In this document: positions 26,729 to 35,571 of the stretch, one piece after another | Layout of the letters: every line of letters starts with the position of its first letter | Position numbering within the stretch: position 1 is the stretch's first letter | Assembly: GCF_000092505.1 (NCBI RefSeq) | Contig: NC_014136.1 | Span: 806,001 to 870,000 of the forward strand | DNA from: Leuconostoc kimchii IMSNU 11154 | GTDB lineage: Bacteria; Bacillota; Bacilli; Lactobacillales; Lactobacillaceae | Direction of reading: 5' to 3' | DNA length: 64,000 nucleotides | Program-made: the position numbers and the translations under genes | Notes under the pieces: model-generated | The model's database searches: none | What the model saw: only the letters and a program-made list of their open reading frames with translations | What the model was told of the DNA's origin: nothing

Positions 26729-27934
26729 ATGAAGACTGATATTAAAGCAGAAATACGAAATCATTTTTTAATACTTTATAGATGGCCAATGATTTTTTGG
26801 AGTCTCATGATGTATTTTTTATCTTTTTACTTGAGGACAGAGCAGAATACGTTAGGTAATGTCAATTCGGCAATGTTTTTTACCTTGTTCTTTATACAGG
26901 CACTTGTAAATTTTAACAATATTAAATTTATAAACTTCAATAAATCAATTTATATCTTACTCCAAATCGTCATTATTATTGGTGCAGGCATGCTAATTTC
27001 TCCTGGAGAAATTATTTTGTATTTGAGCATGTTACCGGTACTTAGTGTGCAAATCATGTCTTTGTTTGATATAAGGTTAAAAACCTTACTATTGTTATTA
27101 GCACCAGCGCAAATAATTGTTATTGTCATTCAAGTAATCAATAGTGGCTTATTTTTAGCTTTAATGGCTGCGGAAGCATCTTTATTCTTGAATGTTGTAT
27201 TTTTCTATGCTTGGCAGTTTTATCATCGGCAAGTCAGTCAAATGGTTAAGACAGAACATATTCTTCAAGAACTACAGATTACTTATACTGAAGTTAAAGA
27301 AATTTCACAACAAAATGAACGAAATCGTATCGGTCGTGACTTGCATGATACGTTGATGCAAGGTTTGGCCGGTGTTACTATGCAACTAGAGGGTATTAAA
27401 GCATTGTTGGCCAATGGTAAAATTGATCGGGTAATGACAGAAATTGATAAAACAATTGACTTATCGCGAACTTCTTTAGTTGATGCTAGAACAACAGTTT
27501 ATGAAATGCGTCAAACTAAAACAAAAGATATAGATTTATATAATAGATTGGATAAATTAACAAAAGTGTTTTATGAAAATTATGGTTTAAGTGTGAATAT
27601 AAAGGTTGGGGCTAACATGACATTGCCGCAGGAACCATTAGATGAAATACTAAGAATTATTTCAGAAGCATTAACTAATGTTGTTAAACATTCAAAAACA
27701 GATGTTGCCATTGTTAAAATTAGTTTGGATGATTTTCTTAATATTGACATCATCGATTACGGTGTTGGGTTTAATGTACGTGCAGGTGAGAGCAAAAAGA
27801 ATCACTTTGGTTTGAACTCAATTTATGAAAGAGTGGAAAAGTTGAAAGGCAAGGTTCATATTGATAGTCATGTCAGTGAAGGTACTAGAATTCAAGTAAA
27901 AATTCCACAAAAATTAAGGTGGCAAAATGACTAA
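26729..27934 (+). CDS. NarL-type sensor histidine kinase
   Basis: This 401-residue membrane kinase has five or six hydrophobic helices in residues 10-165 and no large extracytoplasmic sensor, so it may sense membrane state (intramembrane sensing). The HisKA_3 box NRIGRDLHDTLMQG carries the likely phosphorylated His206. The HATPase domain follows, with EALTNVVKH and a GxG region (DYGVGFNV). GAGGAA precedes the ATG. It overlaps the response regulator by eight bases. The layout resembles LiaS/YvqE-like kinases. Confidence 0.88.
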   Translation: MKTDIKAEIRNHFLILYRWPMIFWSLMMYFLSFYLRTEQNTLGNVNSAMFFTLFFIQALVNFNNIKFINFNKSIYILLQIVIIIGAGMLISPGEIILYLSMLPVLSVQIMSLFDIRLKTLLLLLAPAQIIVIVIQVINSGLFLALMAAEASLFLNVVFFYAWQFYHRQVSQMVKTEHILQELQITYTEVKEISQQNERNRIGRDLHDTLMQGLAGVTMQLEGIKALLANGKIDRVMTEIDKTIDLSRTSLVDARTTVYEMRQTKTKDIDLYNRLDKLTKVFYENYGLSVNIKVGANMTLPQEPLDEILRIISEALTNVVKHSKTDVAIVKISLDDFLNIDIIDYGVGFNVRAGESKKNHFGLNSIYERVEKLKGKVHIDSHVSEGTRIQVKIPQKLRWQND

Positions 27935-28562
27935 AAAGATTATGGTAGTTGATAATCATTTTATTATTCGGGAAGGGTTAAAGTTAATTTTCGAAAGTAT
28001 TGATGATTTTGATGTCATTTATGAGGCAAATGATGGGCAACAAGCGATTAATATGCTAAAAAATAAAAAACCAGATTTAATATTGTTGGATATTATAATG
28101 GAAAATATTGATGGGTTTGGCGTTATGACTTATGTGAATCAATATTGTCCAGAAATTCCGGTTGTCGTTTTAACGACAGTAGACACTGGTGAAAATATCA
28201 AAAAAATGTTATTATTGGGTGCTAAAGGATATTTATTAAAGGATGCTAGTACTGAAATGATTGCTAATACAGTAGTGAATGCTGTCCAAGGAAATACGAT
28301 CTTACAAAATAAAATTACAGAAATAATTTCAAATGATGAGCTATATGACACGCAAAACAATCAAAATATATTCAACTTGAATCCTACGGAAGTTGAAATA
28401 CTTAGTGCGATTAGCCAGGGTTCCAAAATTAAAAACATTGCCCTGAAGTTACATTTGTCTGAAAGAACTATCAAAAATCACTTGACTGTAGTTTATGATA
28501 AAATGAATGTATCCAGTGGTGTCGAAGCGATTGCATTAGCAGTGAGAAATCATATCATTTAG
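27927..28562 (+). CDS. NarL/LuxR-family response regulator
   Basis: This 211-residue partner of the preceding kinase has a receiver domain with Asp55 (LILLDIIM), switch threonine in VVLTT and Lys in YLLKDAS. A C-terminal LuxR-type HTH follows (NPTEVEILSAISQGSKIKNIALKLHLSERTIKNHL). The 8-base overlap guarantees coupled expression. Targets may include the adjacent transporter genes, but no shared binding motif was established. Confidence 0.9.
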   Translation: MTKKIMVVDNHFIIREGLKLIFESIDDFDVIYEANDGQQAINMLKNKKPDLILLDIIMENIDGFGVMTYVNQYCPEIPVVVLTTVDTGENIKKMLLLGAKGYLLKDASTEMIANTVVNAVQGNTILQNKITEIISNDELYDTQNNQNIFNLNPTEVEILSAISQGSKIKNIALKLHLSERTIKNHLTVVYDKMNVSSGVEAIALAVRNHII

Positions 28563-28594
28563 CTGGTATGATTTGTCATTTATGGATTTAAGAA

Positions 28595-28618
28595 TTGTTA
28601 TCATATATATGATAACAA
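28595..28618. repeat. 24-bp perfect palindrome
   Basis: Bases 28595-28606 (TTGTTATCATAT) are exactly complementary to 28607-28618 with no spacer. It lies between the response regulator stop and the terminator and has no T-run, so it is not a terminator by itself. It could be a protein-binding site or a cruciform. Confidence 0.6.
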
Positions 28619-28637
28619 CAAAAGTGATGATTAAATG

Positions 28638-28674
28638 AAAAGGCCAATTACCTGATATGGTAATTGGCCTTTTT
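28638..28674. terminator. Bidirectional terminator between convergent genes
   Basis: AAAAGGCCAATTACC and GGTAATTGGCCTTTT form a 15-bp stem around TGATAT. It serves the response regulator (plus) and the YhgE-like gene (minus). Confidence 0.88.
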
Positions 28675-28720
28675 GTACTATTCATGACGCATTCAGTTTC
28701 TTCTGTTGGTCTGTTGTAAA

Positions 28721-29959
28721 TTAACCTGGTTTGACGATACCAGAATTATTTTTTTGAAAAGCGACAATCACCAAATGAAGTGCTATTGCAGCGATTCCAA
28801 TCATCAGGAGTTGTAGCCATAAGGTTTGTGTGCCGTTACCGCCATATAAAATATTAAAATCAGATTGAATCGCGTAGAAACTAGGTGAGATGTAGCTCAT
28901 GATTTTAAAGAAATCTGGCAATATACGTTGTGGTATCATACCAGCGCCTGAAATAACCTGTATAAGCATAAATGGCATGTTAACCATGATACCAAGTTGT
29001 CCTAAAATTAAGGAAAAAATGAGGTTAACGTTTAATGCGCTAAATAATTCAATACTGTGTGTTAACCACAGCTGCCAATAGGTACTTGTATTAAAGTTCA
29101 ACATGTATTTAGCTAAGCCTATTATGATTAATGGTGTGAGAAGCGATAAGAGGCCAATTGTTATTTCAGTGTATAGATAGGCACGCCAGCGACCAATTAA
29201 TGGTGAAAATGACTTATAACTTGTGACAATTAGCATCGCAGCGATCATAGAGCCAATGTAGAACGATAAGGTTAGAAAGAATGGCGCCATGCTGTGATGC
29301 ATGCCTAAGGGAACAGGATTGATTTTAATGATGTTGCTGTTATATGAGTTAGCGATCTTGCCATAAGTACTGTTAATTTGATCAACAGCCTTAGCTTTTG
29401 TTGCGTTTGCTTGTTTTAATATTTTTTCTTGTTGGTCAGGATTAGCTGTAACAGCTTCTGTGACTTCTTTTTGTAATTGGTTGAGTTCAGCTGCAGTTAA
29501 AATACCTTGACTCTGCTTTAACAAAACACTTTTTTGAATTTGACTACCCAGTGCTTTTGAGGCACTTTCCATAGTCGTTGTCACAGTTGTTGGGTTAGAG
29601 TAGTTAATATAAAATTTGAGGTTAGCGGTACGATTGTGCGTGACATCCTTAACGTTATTGTTGAAATGTTCAGGCACATTAATAATGAGATAAACTTTGC
29701 GATCTTTTAATTGTGCCTTGGCTTCACCTAGCGTTAAATTTGTTTTAATATGTTTGAATGGTAACTTATCCTTCATTTGAGCTGTTAATGGTCGACTATC
29801 AGAATCTTGATTAACAATAGCAACGGGAAGTTGATCCACTTTATTGGGAATTGCTTTATAGCCAGAAAAGTAAACACCCACCATGAGTAGACCATAGAAC
29901 AAGATAATAATCAAAGATCCGATGACACCTTTGCTTTGTAAAAATTTTTTAAAAGACAT
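28721..29959 (-). CDS. YhgE/Pip-like (DUF3533, ABC-2 type) membrane protein
   Basis: This 412-residue protein has one N-terminal helix (GVIGSLIIILFYGLLMVGVYF), an extracytoplasmic domain (residues about 40-215, including LPVAIVNQD typical of the YhgE/ABC-2 superfamily) and about five C-terminal helices. The start at 29959 is supported by AAGGAGA seven bases upstream. It is divergent from the tetR gene across a 17-bp-arm inverted repeat, so TetR very likely represses it. The exported substrate is unknown. Confidence 0.8.
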   Translation of the reverse strand: MSFKKFLQSKGVIGSLIIILFYGLLMVGVYFSGYKAIPNKVDQLPVAIVNQDSDSRPLTAQMKDKLPFKHIKTNLTLGEAKAQLKDRKVYLIINVPEHFNNNVKDVTHNRTANLKFYINYSNPTTVTTTMESASKALGSQIQKSVLLKQSQGILTAAELNQLQKEVTEAVTANPDQQEKILKQANATKAKAVDQINSTYGKIANSYNSNIIKINPVPLGMHHSMAPFFLTLSFYIGSMIAAMLIVTSYKSFSPLIGRWRAYLYTEITIGLLSLLTPLIIIGLAKYMLNFNTSTYWQLWLTHSIELFSALNVNLIFSLILGQLGIMVNMPFMLIQVISGAGMIPQRILPDFFKIMSYISPSFYAIQSDFNILYGGNGTQTLWLQLLMIGIAAIALHLVIVAFQKNNSGIVKPG

Positions 29960-29998
29960 GCTATTTCTCCTTTTATTTTTCTGACAAAATCTTAACAC

Positions 29999-30040
29999 TT
30001 TTCATAAATGCATGCAAGTACACGCATGCATTTATGAAAA
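29999..30040. promoter_or_regulatory. Large inverted repeat, probable TetR operator
   Basis: TTTTCATAAATGCATGC (29999-30015) and its exact complement (30024-30040) flank AAGTACAC. It lies midway between the divergent YhgE-like and tetR genes, the usual place for a TetR-family operator. Confidence 0.7.
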
Positions 30041-30102
30041 TGTTGGAGAGCAACTGTTATTGGTAAAATATTATGTTAATATAACTACAAAGAGGTGTTG
30101 AT

Positions 30103-30690
30103 ATGTCTAAAGAAATTGAAGATAAGAATTATGAATTGATTTTAAACGCCTTTGTGTCCTTACTCATTCAGGTGGGGTATCAGGCGACAACAATTAATAA
30201 AATAGCTGAGGCGGCTCATGTTAATCCGAGTACAGTCTTTAGAAAATTCAAAGATAAAGAAGGCCTTTTAGATGTTGTGATTGATAGGCACTTGCAAGAT
30301 TTATCAACGATATTTGATGATTTTTCAGTCACAGATAATATTGAAAATGATTTGGTAGCGATGTCAAAGTTATATCAAGAATTTCAACTGAAGCACCAAG
30401 AAATTTTTGTTGTTGGTTTTCAGGAATCATTCAAAAGGCCAGACATTGCGAAAGCTGTTGAAGATATACCGATTCAATTTAAAACAATTTTATTGACTTA
30501 CTTTGACGAAATGAAACGTCAACAAAAAATAGCTGCTACAATTGATACGGAAGCTGCCACGATGAATTTTGTCTGGTTGAATTTTGGCTATTTTATATCC
30601 GGTATTCGGTTTAGCAATCCTAACTTGTTGGTGACACCAAACGAATTTTACAATAAGCAAATTCGCTTTTTTGCTAAGAGTTTGCAGTGA
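30103..30690 (+). CDS. TetR/AcrR-family transcriptional regulator
   Basis: This 195-residue repressor has an N-terminal HTH (AFVSLLIQVGYQATTINKIAEAAHVNPSTVFRKFKDKEGLLDVVI, residues about 14-58) and a helical ligand-binding domain. AGAGGTG lies six bases before the ATG. It faces the YhgE-like gene across a long inverted repeat and probably represses that gene and itself, released by a ligand related to the transporter's cargo. Confidence 0.88.
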   Translation: MSKEIEDKNYELILNAFVSLLIQVGYQATTINKIAEAAHVNPSTVFRKFKDKEGLLDVVIDRHLQDLSTIFDDFSVTDNIENDLVAMSKLYQEFQLKHQEIFVVGFQESFKRPDIAKAVEDIPIQFKTILLTYFDEMKRQQKIAATIDTEAATMNFVWLNFGYFISGIRFSNPNLLVTPNEFYNKQIRFFAKSLQ

Positions 30691-31161
30691 TATTAATAAT
30701 CTTGGTTTAATTGACCAGAAAAAGGTCTATAGTAAAATTTTATTGTTTCTAATGGTTTGTGTCCTTGATACAGAAATGCCCCCCGCCTTACTATAATCAG
30801 ATATTCTGACAGATAGTTTAATTAGTTCACTCAAACAAATATTAGTAAATGGACAATAAACGATTGAATTGTTGTCCAAACATCATCGGTTTACAGGACA
30901 CAACATAGCTTATTTTTACACGCATGAACCATGATTATCAGTGTGTCAACGCGTGTTATATCGAGGCAATTACATTAGATAGGTTGAATTAGTTGAGAGT
31001 GATCGTATCATACCAAGTAACATAGCTCGTCATAATCTCCTATGTGAGCGGTGGGATGTTATCTATTTGTAGGAAACTCATAACAGGGGGCACTCAGAGG
31101 CTAATTATGATAGCACAGTTAGAGAGATAGACGAGTGGTTAAAAAGAAAGGGAAATTAAAT
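30691..31161 (+). pseudogene. 470-base gap with decayed coding remnant
   Basis: No intact gene is present. In the last 190 bases, one frame reads VELVESDRIIPSNIARHN, then LLCERWDVIYL, a stop, then EANYDSTVREIDEWLKRKGN, and ends at a TAA directly before the ATG of the next small gene. This looks like the 3' part of a protein broken by stops at about 30980 and 31073. Given the antitoxin-like fragment that follows, a ruined toxin is possible, but I do not recognise it. The first 280 bases show nothing coherent. Confidence 0.4.
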
Positions 31162-31329
31162 ATGACAACTTGGCAATCGTTTAAAGGTAACATTAAGTCA
31201 ATTAGTGAAGATGAAATGTCGGTAATCGATAAACGTTCGGAATCCACGCCATCTTTAACAACGCTAAATAGATACGCAAATGGATTAGGGCTCGAAGTTA
31301 AAATGCAAGTTGTTGGTTTGCATCACTAA
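31162..31329 (+). pseudogene. XRE-type antitoxin fragment lacking its HTH
   Basis: This 55-residue frame has a start like HigA/XRE antitoxins (MTTWQSFKGNIKSISEDEMSV) and an end like their C-termini (STPSLTTLNRYANGLGLEVKMQVV). The helix-turn-helix of about 40 residues that should lie between them is missing, as if deleted in frame around residue 24. It is therefore unlikely to bind DNA. AAAGGGAAA precedes the ATG. Identification rests on pattern only. Confidence 0.5.
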
Positions 31330-31354
31330 AATATAGAAGGCGGAAATTTTAAAA

Positions 31355-31951
31355 ATGTTTTGGATTATAATAATTGTCGGTTTTATTGTTTTAATGGCTA
31401 TTGGACAAGCTGTTGAGGGAATGAACCGTGCACGCATGGGAACTAATATTAATGATATGCGTAAAATGATGAAAAATGGTGGACCGCAACAAACAAATGT
31501 TAAACAGCAGGGTCCGCGAGTTGATGCAACGGTAACTAATAATGATCAATTGATTATCAATAAATTATTGCAAGATAAAGATTTTATGAGTACTGTGGTC
31601 CAGTACGAAGATTATGATAATTACAATGCCATTAATCTCAATTTGCCGTTAGAAGATTTAAATGAAGGGTTAAATTTGTTTTCAAAACGAGAAGCAACGG
31701 TTAGAGATTTGTTGTTCGATGATGAAAACAGAATTTATGTGTACGCACTGCCTTTTGTTAAGAATATTGCGGCACAAATGGAAAAGAATAAAATTAAGGC
31801 AAATTCTACGGCTAGCTATTATAAACAAGGTGAAATGAATAAGATAACTGATGCCGAATTAATTGATAAAGATAAAATGATTGGTCTTATTAAGGGTACA
31901 ATGAGTAGTAATTCAAAGAGTTTATTTAATAAATCTAGAACGAAAGTCTGA
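31355..31951 (+). CDS. Hypothetical protein with one N-terminal membrane helix
   Basis: This 198-residue protein has residues 2-19 hydrophobic (FWIIIIVGFIVLMAIGQAV), and the rest is charged and probably cytoplasmic or cell-wall facing. A weak GGCGGAAA precedes the start. It is followed after 20 bases by another membrane-anchored protein, likely in the same transcript. I recognise no family. Both genes lie in an accessory patch with below-average GC. Confidence 0.6.
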   Translation: MFWIIIIVGFIVLMAIGQAVEGMNRARMGTNINDMRKMMKNGGPQQTNVKQQGPRVDATVTNNDQLIINKLLQDKDFMSTVVQYEDYDNYNAINLNLPLEDLNEGLNLFSKREATVRDLLFDDENRIYVYALPFVKNIAAQMEKNKIKANSTASYYKQGEMNKITDAELIDKDKMIGLIKGTMSSNSKSLFNKSRTKV

Positions 31952-31971
31952 AAATAGTAAGGAGAAATATT

Positions 31972-32592
31972 ATGAATAAGAAATGGTTATCAGTAATAGG
32001 AATCATAATTACTGGTATTATTATCTTTTATGCAGGTTTTGCATATGGTTCGCATGGATCTAACAAATCTGAAAAAACAAGTGAAACAAAAATAGTTAAG
32101 CCAAAAGCAGTTGAATCGCCTGTTAAAACAATCAATCAAGCTAAAAGCAATGAAACATGGAATGTAACTCTTGATACTATTACAACAAAAAAAGTTAAAA
32201 AAACAGACGAGCAATTTACTGCCATGAACGATTTCAATATTAAAAAGTTACTCCCTAGCTCTTTCTATATGACAACCGTGGAATTTACGCTTGAAAATAA
32301 AACAGATAACGATATTGATGGGATGCGTTCTTCTGGCGACTTTACTTTTGTTGATGGCGATGGTAATTCTCGAGGTATAAGCGGTACAACATTAAGTTCT
32401 TATGCTGATATTAGACCATATCCAATTGATTTATTTCCATCAAAATCTAAAACGAAAATTCAATTCGTTGTGTTAAGTGATAAAAACAATTTTAATAGTA
32501 ATGGTAGTATGAAAATATCTGTCCCTGATTTCGATAAGGGCGAAAAAATGGAAGATGTTTTTGTGGGCGGTACATTTGATTTTGGAAAATGA
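31972..32592 (+). CDS. DUF4352/DUF5067-like surface protein, helix-anchored
   Basis: This 206-residue protein has an N-terminal hydrophobic helix (residues 5-27), a Ser/Lys/Glu-rich linker, then a beta-rich domain (about 60-205). Its MTTVEFTLENKTDNDIDG and LFPSKSKTKIQFVVLSDK pattern fits DUF4352/DUF5067 immunoglobulin-like domains. Such proteins are usually lipoproteins, but no lipobox cysteine is present. AAGGAGA precedes the ATG. The function is unknown. Confidence 0.6.
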   Translation: MNKKWLSVIGIIITGIIIFYAGFAYGSHGSNKSEKTSETKIVKPKAVESPVKTINQAKSNETWNVTLDTITTKKVKKTDEQFTAMNDFNIKKLLPSSFYMTTVEFTLENKTDNDIDGMRSSGDFTFVDGDGNSRGISGTTLSSYADIRPYPIDLFPSKSKTKIQFVVLSDKNNFNSNGSMKISVPDFDKGEKMEDVFVGGTFDFGK

Positions 32593-32752
32593 AAAACTAA
32601 TTTCAAAAATTTAAAAAGTGAAATAAAAAATATACCCCAGAATTCAGATATTCAATTATTTTCTTGTGTAACCAAGGTTGTTTGGCTGACTCGATAACTG
32701 AAGAATAATGAATGAATCAGTCTAATCTTTTATGCACGTTATCGCAATGATT

Positions 32753-32780
32753 TGAAATGAACAGTTATAATATGTACAAT
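32753..32780 (+). promoter_or_regulatory. Promoter of gltX
   Basis: TTGAAA (32753-32758), 17 bases, TACAAT (32775-32780). A second possible -10, TATAAT, lies at 32766-32771. A small hairpin (GCGGT, loop AAA, ACCGC at 32798-32810) lies just downstream in the leader. Confidence 0.55.
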
Positions 32781-32816
32781 AGAACATGTAAATAATTGCG
32801 GTAAAACCGCGTAATT

Positions 32817-32865
32817 AGGAGGAAACGTGCTTAATTTTAATTGAGTAAGCACGTCATAAAACATG
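32817..32865 (+). promoter_or_regulatory. SD-hairpin-start arrangement before gltX, with GTG minicistron
   Basis: AGGAGGA (32817-32823) is 39 bases from ATG 32863. ACGTGCTTA (32825-32833) pairs perfectly with TAAGCACGT (32846-32854), leaving 1 + 8 bases when folded. A GTG at 32827 opens a five-codon ORF (V-L-N-F-N) stopping at TGA 32842. No other SD serves gltX. Confidence 0.75.
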
Positions 32866-34359
32866 ACTGAAGAAATTCGTGTTCGTTATGCACCATCACC
32901 AACGGGCCACTTACATATTGGAAATGCACGTACAGCAATCTTTAACTGGCTTTTTGCGCGTCATTATAATGGCAAATTCATTATCCGTATTGAGGATACT
33001 GATACAGCGCGTAACATTGCTGACGGTGAAAAATCACAACTGGACAACCTAGCTTGGCTTGGTTTGGACTGGGATGAATCACCAGCAAATCCTGGTGAAT
33101 ATGGACCATATCGTCAGTCAGAACGCAACGAACAAGGTGTTTATCAACCCTTTATTGATGAGTTGTTAGCCAAGGGGCTTGCTTATAAGTCATATAAGAC
33201 AACGGATCAAATTGCTGCTGAACGTGAAGCGCAGCAGGCAGCAAAGCAAGCACCACACTATGTCTATGAATATGAAGGCCTAACGAATGACGAACGTGAG
33301 GCTAAGTATGCTGAATTTGAGGCGCAAGGCTTAAAACCTGTTGTGCGTTTCCGTGTGCCTGAAGAAAAAACTTATGCCTGGGATGATATTGTTAAGGGGC
33401 ATATTGAAATTGGTGCTAAAGAAGTGGGTGGCGATTGGGTTATTCAAAAAGCCGATGGTATGCCAACTTATAATTTTGCTGTCGTGGTAGATGACCATTT
33501 GATGAAAATTTCTCATGTACTACGTGGTGATGATCATGTATCAAACACACCAAAACAAATCATGATTTTTGAGGCACTGGGTTGGCATGTGCCAAAGTTT
33601 GGTCACATGGCGTTAATTATTAACGGTGAAACAGGTAAAAAGTTATCAAAACGTGATGAAAATCTGTTACAATTCGTCGAACAATATCACGAATTGGGCT
33701 ATCAACCACAAGCCATGGTAAACTTTATTGGTTTGCTAGGGTGGTCACCAAAGGGTGAGGACGAAATTTTCTCGCTTGAAGCGTTTAAAGAAATGTTTGA
33801 CGAGACACGTTTATCGAAAGCAAATGCTAAATTTGATCAAAAGAAGTTGGAATGGATTAACAACCAATGGATGCGCCGTGATTTAGATCACGTGATGCCA
33901 CAATTAATTCAAGAATTAGTCAACGCTGACTTTGTTTCCGCAAGTGATGCAGAAACTAAAAAGCATTGGCTTGCTGAAGTGATCAAAGTTGCGGGTGTGG
34001 AAGGTATTTCTTATACACGCGAAGTTGTTGAATTAGTGCGTCGACCATTCTTTGAATTAGGAAATATCACTGATGAAATGGTTGATTATTTGACATCAGA
34101 GGATGGACGTAAAGTCTTTTCTGCCTGGGAATCAGCTTATCAAGCACTACCAGAATCAGCAACTGCAGAAGATTACATGAGCACCATTCGTTCAATTCAA
34201 AGTCATCTTGAAATCAAGGGTCGCAATCTTTGGAATCCTATTCGCATCGCGACAACACATGAAATTCAAGGACCAAACTTACCAGAAATGTTAGTTGTTT
34301 TGGATAAAGCACAAGTCTTACAAACAATGTCTGATGTTAAGGCTAAATACTTAGTTTAA
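32863..34359 (+). CDS. gltX: Glutamyl-tRNA synthetase
   Basis: This class I synthetase has 498 residues and charges tRNA-Glu (and in many Firmicutes also tRNA-Gln, for amidation). The HIGH-type motif is PSPTGHLHIGNARTAIFNWLF and the KMSKS-type motif is GKKLSKRDE. The ATG at 32863 gives the standard N-terminus EEIRVRYAPSPTG. It is reached through a hairpin-bridged SD. A hairpin terminator follows. Confidence 0.96.
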   Translation: MTEEIRVRYAPSPTGHLHIGNARTAIFNWLFARHYNGKFIIRIEDTDTARNIADGEKSQLDNLAWLGLDWDESPANPGEYGPYRQSERNEQGVYQPFIDELLAKGLAYKSYKTTDQIAAEREAQQAAKQAPHYVYEYEGLTNDEREAKYAEFEAQGLKPVVRFRVPEEKTYAWDDIVKGHIEIGAKEVGGDWVIQKADGMPTYNFAVVVDDHLMKISHVLRGDDHVSNTPKQIMIFEALGWHVPKFGHMALIINGETGKKLSKRDENLLQFVEQYHELGYQPQAMVNFIGLLGWSPKGEDEIFSLEAFKEMFDETRLSKANAKFDQKKLEWINNQWMRRDLDHVMPQLIQELVNADFVSASDAETKKHWLAEVIKVAGVEGISYTREVVELVRRPFFELGNITDEMVDYLTSEDGRKVFSAWESAYQALPESATAEDYMSTIRSIQSHLEIKGRNLWNPIRIATTHEIQGPNLPEMLVVLDKAQVLQTMSDVKAKYLV

Positions 34360-34370
34360 AGCAGCAAAAG

Positions 34371-34425
34371 TATCATTTGTTTTTTCGCGTTTACAGGCGA
34401 TTAACAGATGATATTTTTTTGAGTT
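34371..34425 (+). terminator. Terminator after gltX
   Basis: ATCATTTGTT pairs with AACAGATGAT (one G-U) around an inner TCGC/GCGA stem, followed by seven Ts. Confidence 0.65.
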
Positions 34426-34504
34426 AAAAATAAACATTTTGGGGGTGATTTGCGATATAGTGGCACTAGATAATCATGTTAAAAAAACGAGAAAGTGTGA
34501 AAAA

Positions 34505-35407
34505 ATGTATGCGATTGAAATGAACAATTATGGGGATGTTGATGTTTTAGTTGAAACGACAACAGCGCCCAAACCAGAAATTAAGCCCAATCAACTATTA
34601 GTCAAGCAGCACGCAACGGCAATTGACCCTTATGATGTCAAATTCAGACAAGGACTAATGGGTAGTGAACGTGAGGTACCTTTAATTCCGGGTTCTTCTG
34701 TTGCTGGCGAGGTGGTCGCGATAGGCACAGAAATTACCGATTTTTCGATAGGTGATCGTGTTGCTGCTTCGCCACATTTGAAAAGTTATGCTGAATATGT
34801 TGCGTTGAGCCATTCAGCTGTGGCTAAGATACCAGAAAATGTGAGTTATGCACAGGCTGCCGCTGTCGTATTGGGCGCGCAGACGGGTTATCAAATGATA
34901 ACAAAGGATCTCAATATTCAACCCGGTGAGTCTGTGTTAGTATTGGGTGGTTCCGGATCTGTTGGGTTAACGGCATTACAAATTGCGAAGTTACGTGGTG
35001 CGAGTGATATTTATACTACAGCTATTGGTCACGGCGTAACATTTCTCAAATCATTTGATCAGACGATTCATGTGCTTGCTTCCCAGAATCAAGCATTGGT
35101 GACAGCTATTCCAAATGGCGTAGATGCTATTTTAGATTTGATTGGTGGTGAAAATCTAATAACGGCATTACAAGTTTTGAAGCCTTCTGGCCGTTTAGTG
35201 TCTATTGTTAGCAACAATGAAGATGAGCGTGTGGCAAACGTGTATTTAAAGTCAACAGGAAAACAATTAGCAGATTTGCTTAAATTAGTTTCTGATAACC
35301 AAATTAAAGTCGTACTTGCTGAGGTGTTGCCCTTTAATGTCGAGAACCTAAGAAAGTTTCAATCGGCAAAACACGTGCTTGGTAAACTTGTTTTAACTTT
35401 TGAATGA
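34505..35407 (+). CDS. NADPH:quinone-type oxidoreductase (MDR superfamily)
   Basis: This 300-residue zinc-free medium-chain reductase has an N-terminal GroES-like domain (DPYDVKFRQGLMG, VPLIPGSSVAGEVVAIG) and a nucleotide-binding fold with VLGGSGSVGLTALQIAK. No zinc-ligand cysteines are seen. It probably reduces quinones or enones with NADPH. The start at 34505 (MYAIEMNNYG) is chosen by family fit. An earlier in-frame start at 34439 lacks homologous sequence. Confidence 0.85.
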   Translation: MYAIEMNNYGDVDVLVETTTAPKPEIKPNQLLVKQHATAIDPYDVKFRQGLMGSEREVPLIPGSSVAGEVVAIGTEITDFSIGDRVAASPHLKSYAEYVALSHSAVAKIPENVSYAQAAAVVLGAQTGYQMITKDLNIQPGESVLVLGGSGSVGLTALQIAKLRGASDIYTTAIGHGVTFLKSFDQTIHVLASQNQALVTAIPNGVDAILDLIGGENLITALQVLKPSGRLVSIVSNNEDERVANVYLKSTGKQLADLLKLVSDNQIKVVLAEVLPFNVENLRKFQSAKHVLGKLVLTFE

Positions 35408-35413
35408 TTTTGC

Positions 35414-35445
35414 AAATACATGTGGATGCATGTATTTTTATTTTG
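35414..35445 (+). terminator. Terminator after the quinone oxidoreductase gene
   Basis: AAATACATG and CATGTATTT pair around TGGATG, followed by a T-rich tract. Confidence 0.75.
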
Positions 35446-35571
35446 AACAGTAAAGTGATTATTATCACGTGTAAGGGAAAAACATTTTAAAATACTTTAC
35501 AAGATTAATTAAAACGCGTACAATATATTTGTAAAATAATTCACATAAAAAGATAAAAAAGAGGTTTAATA

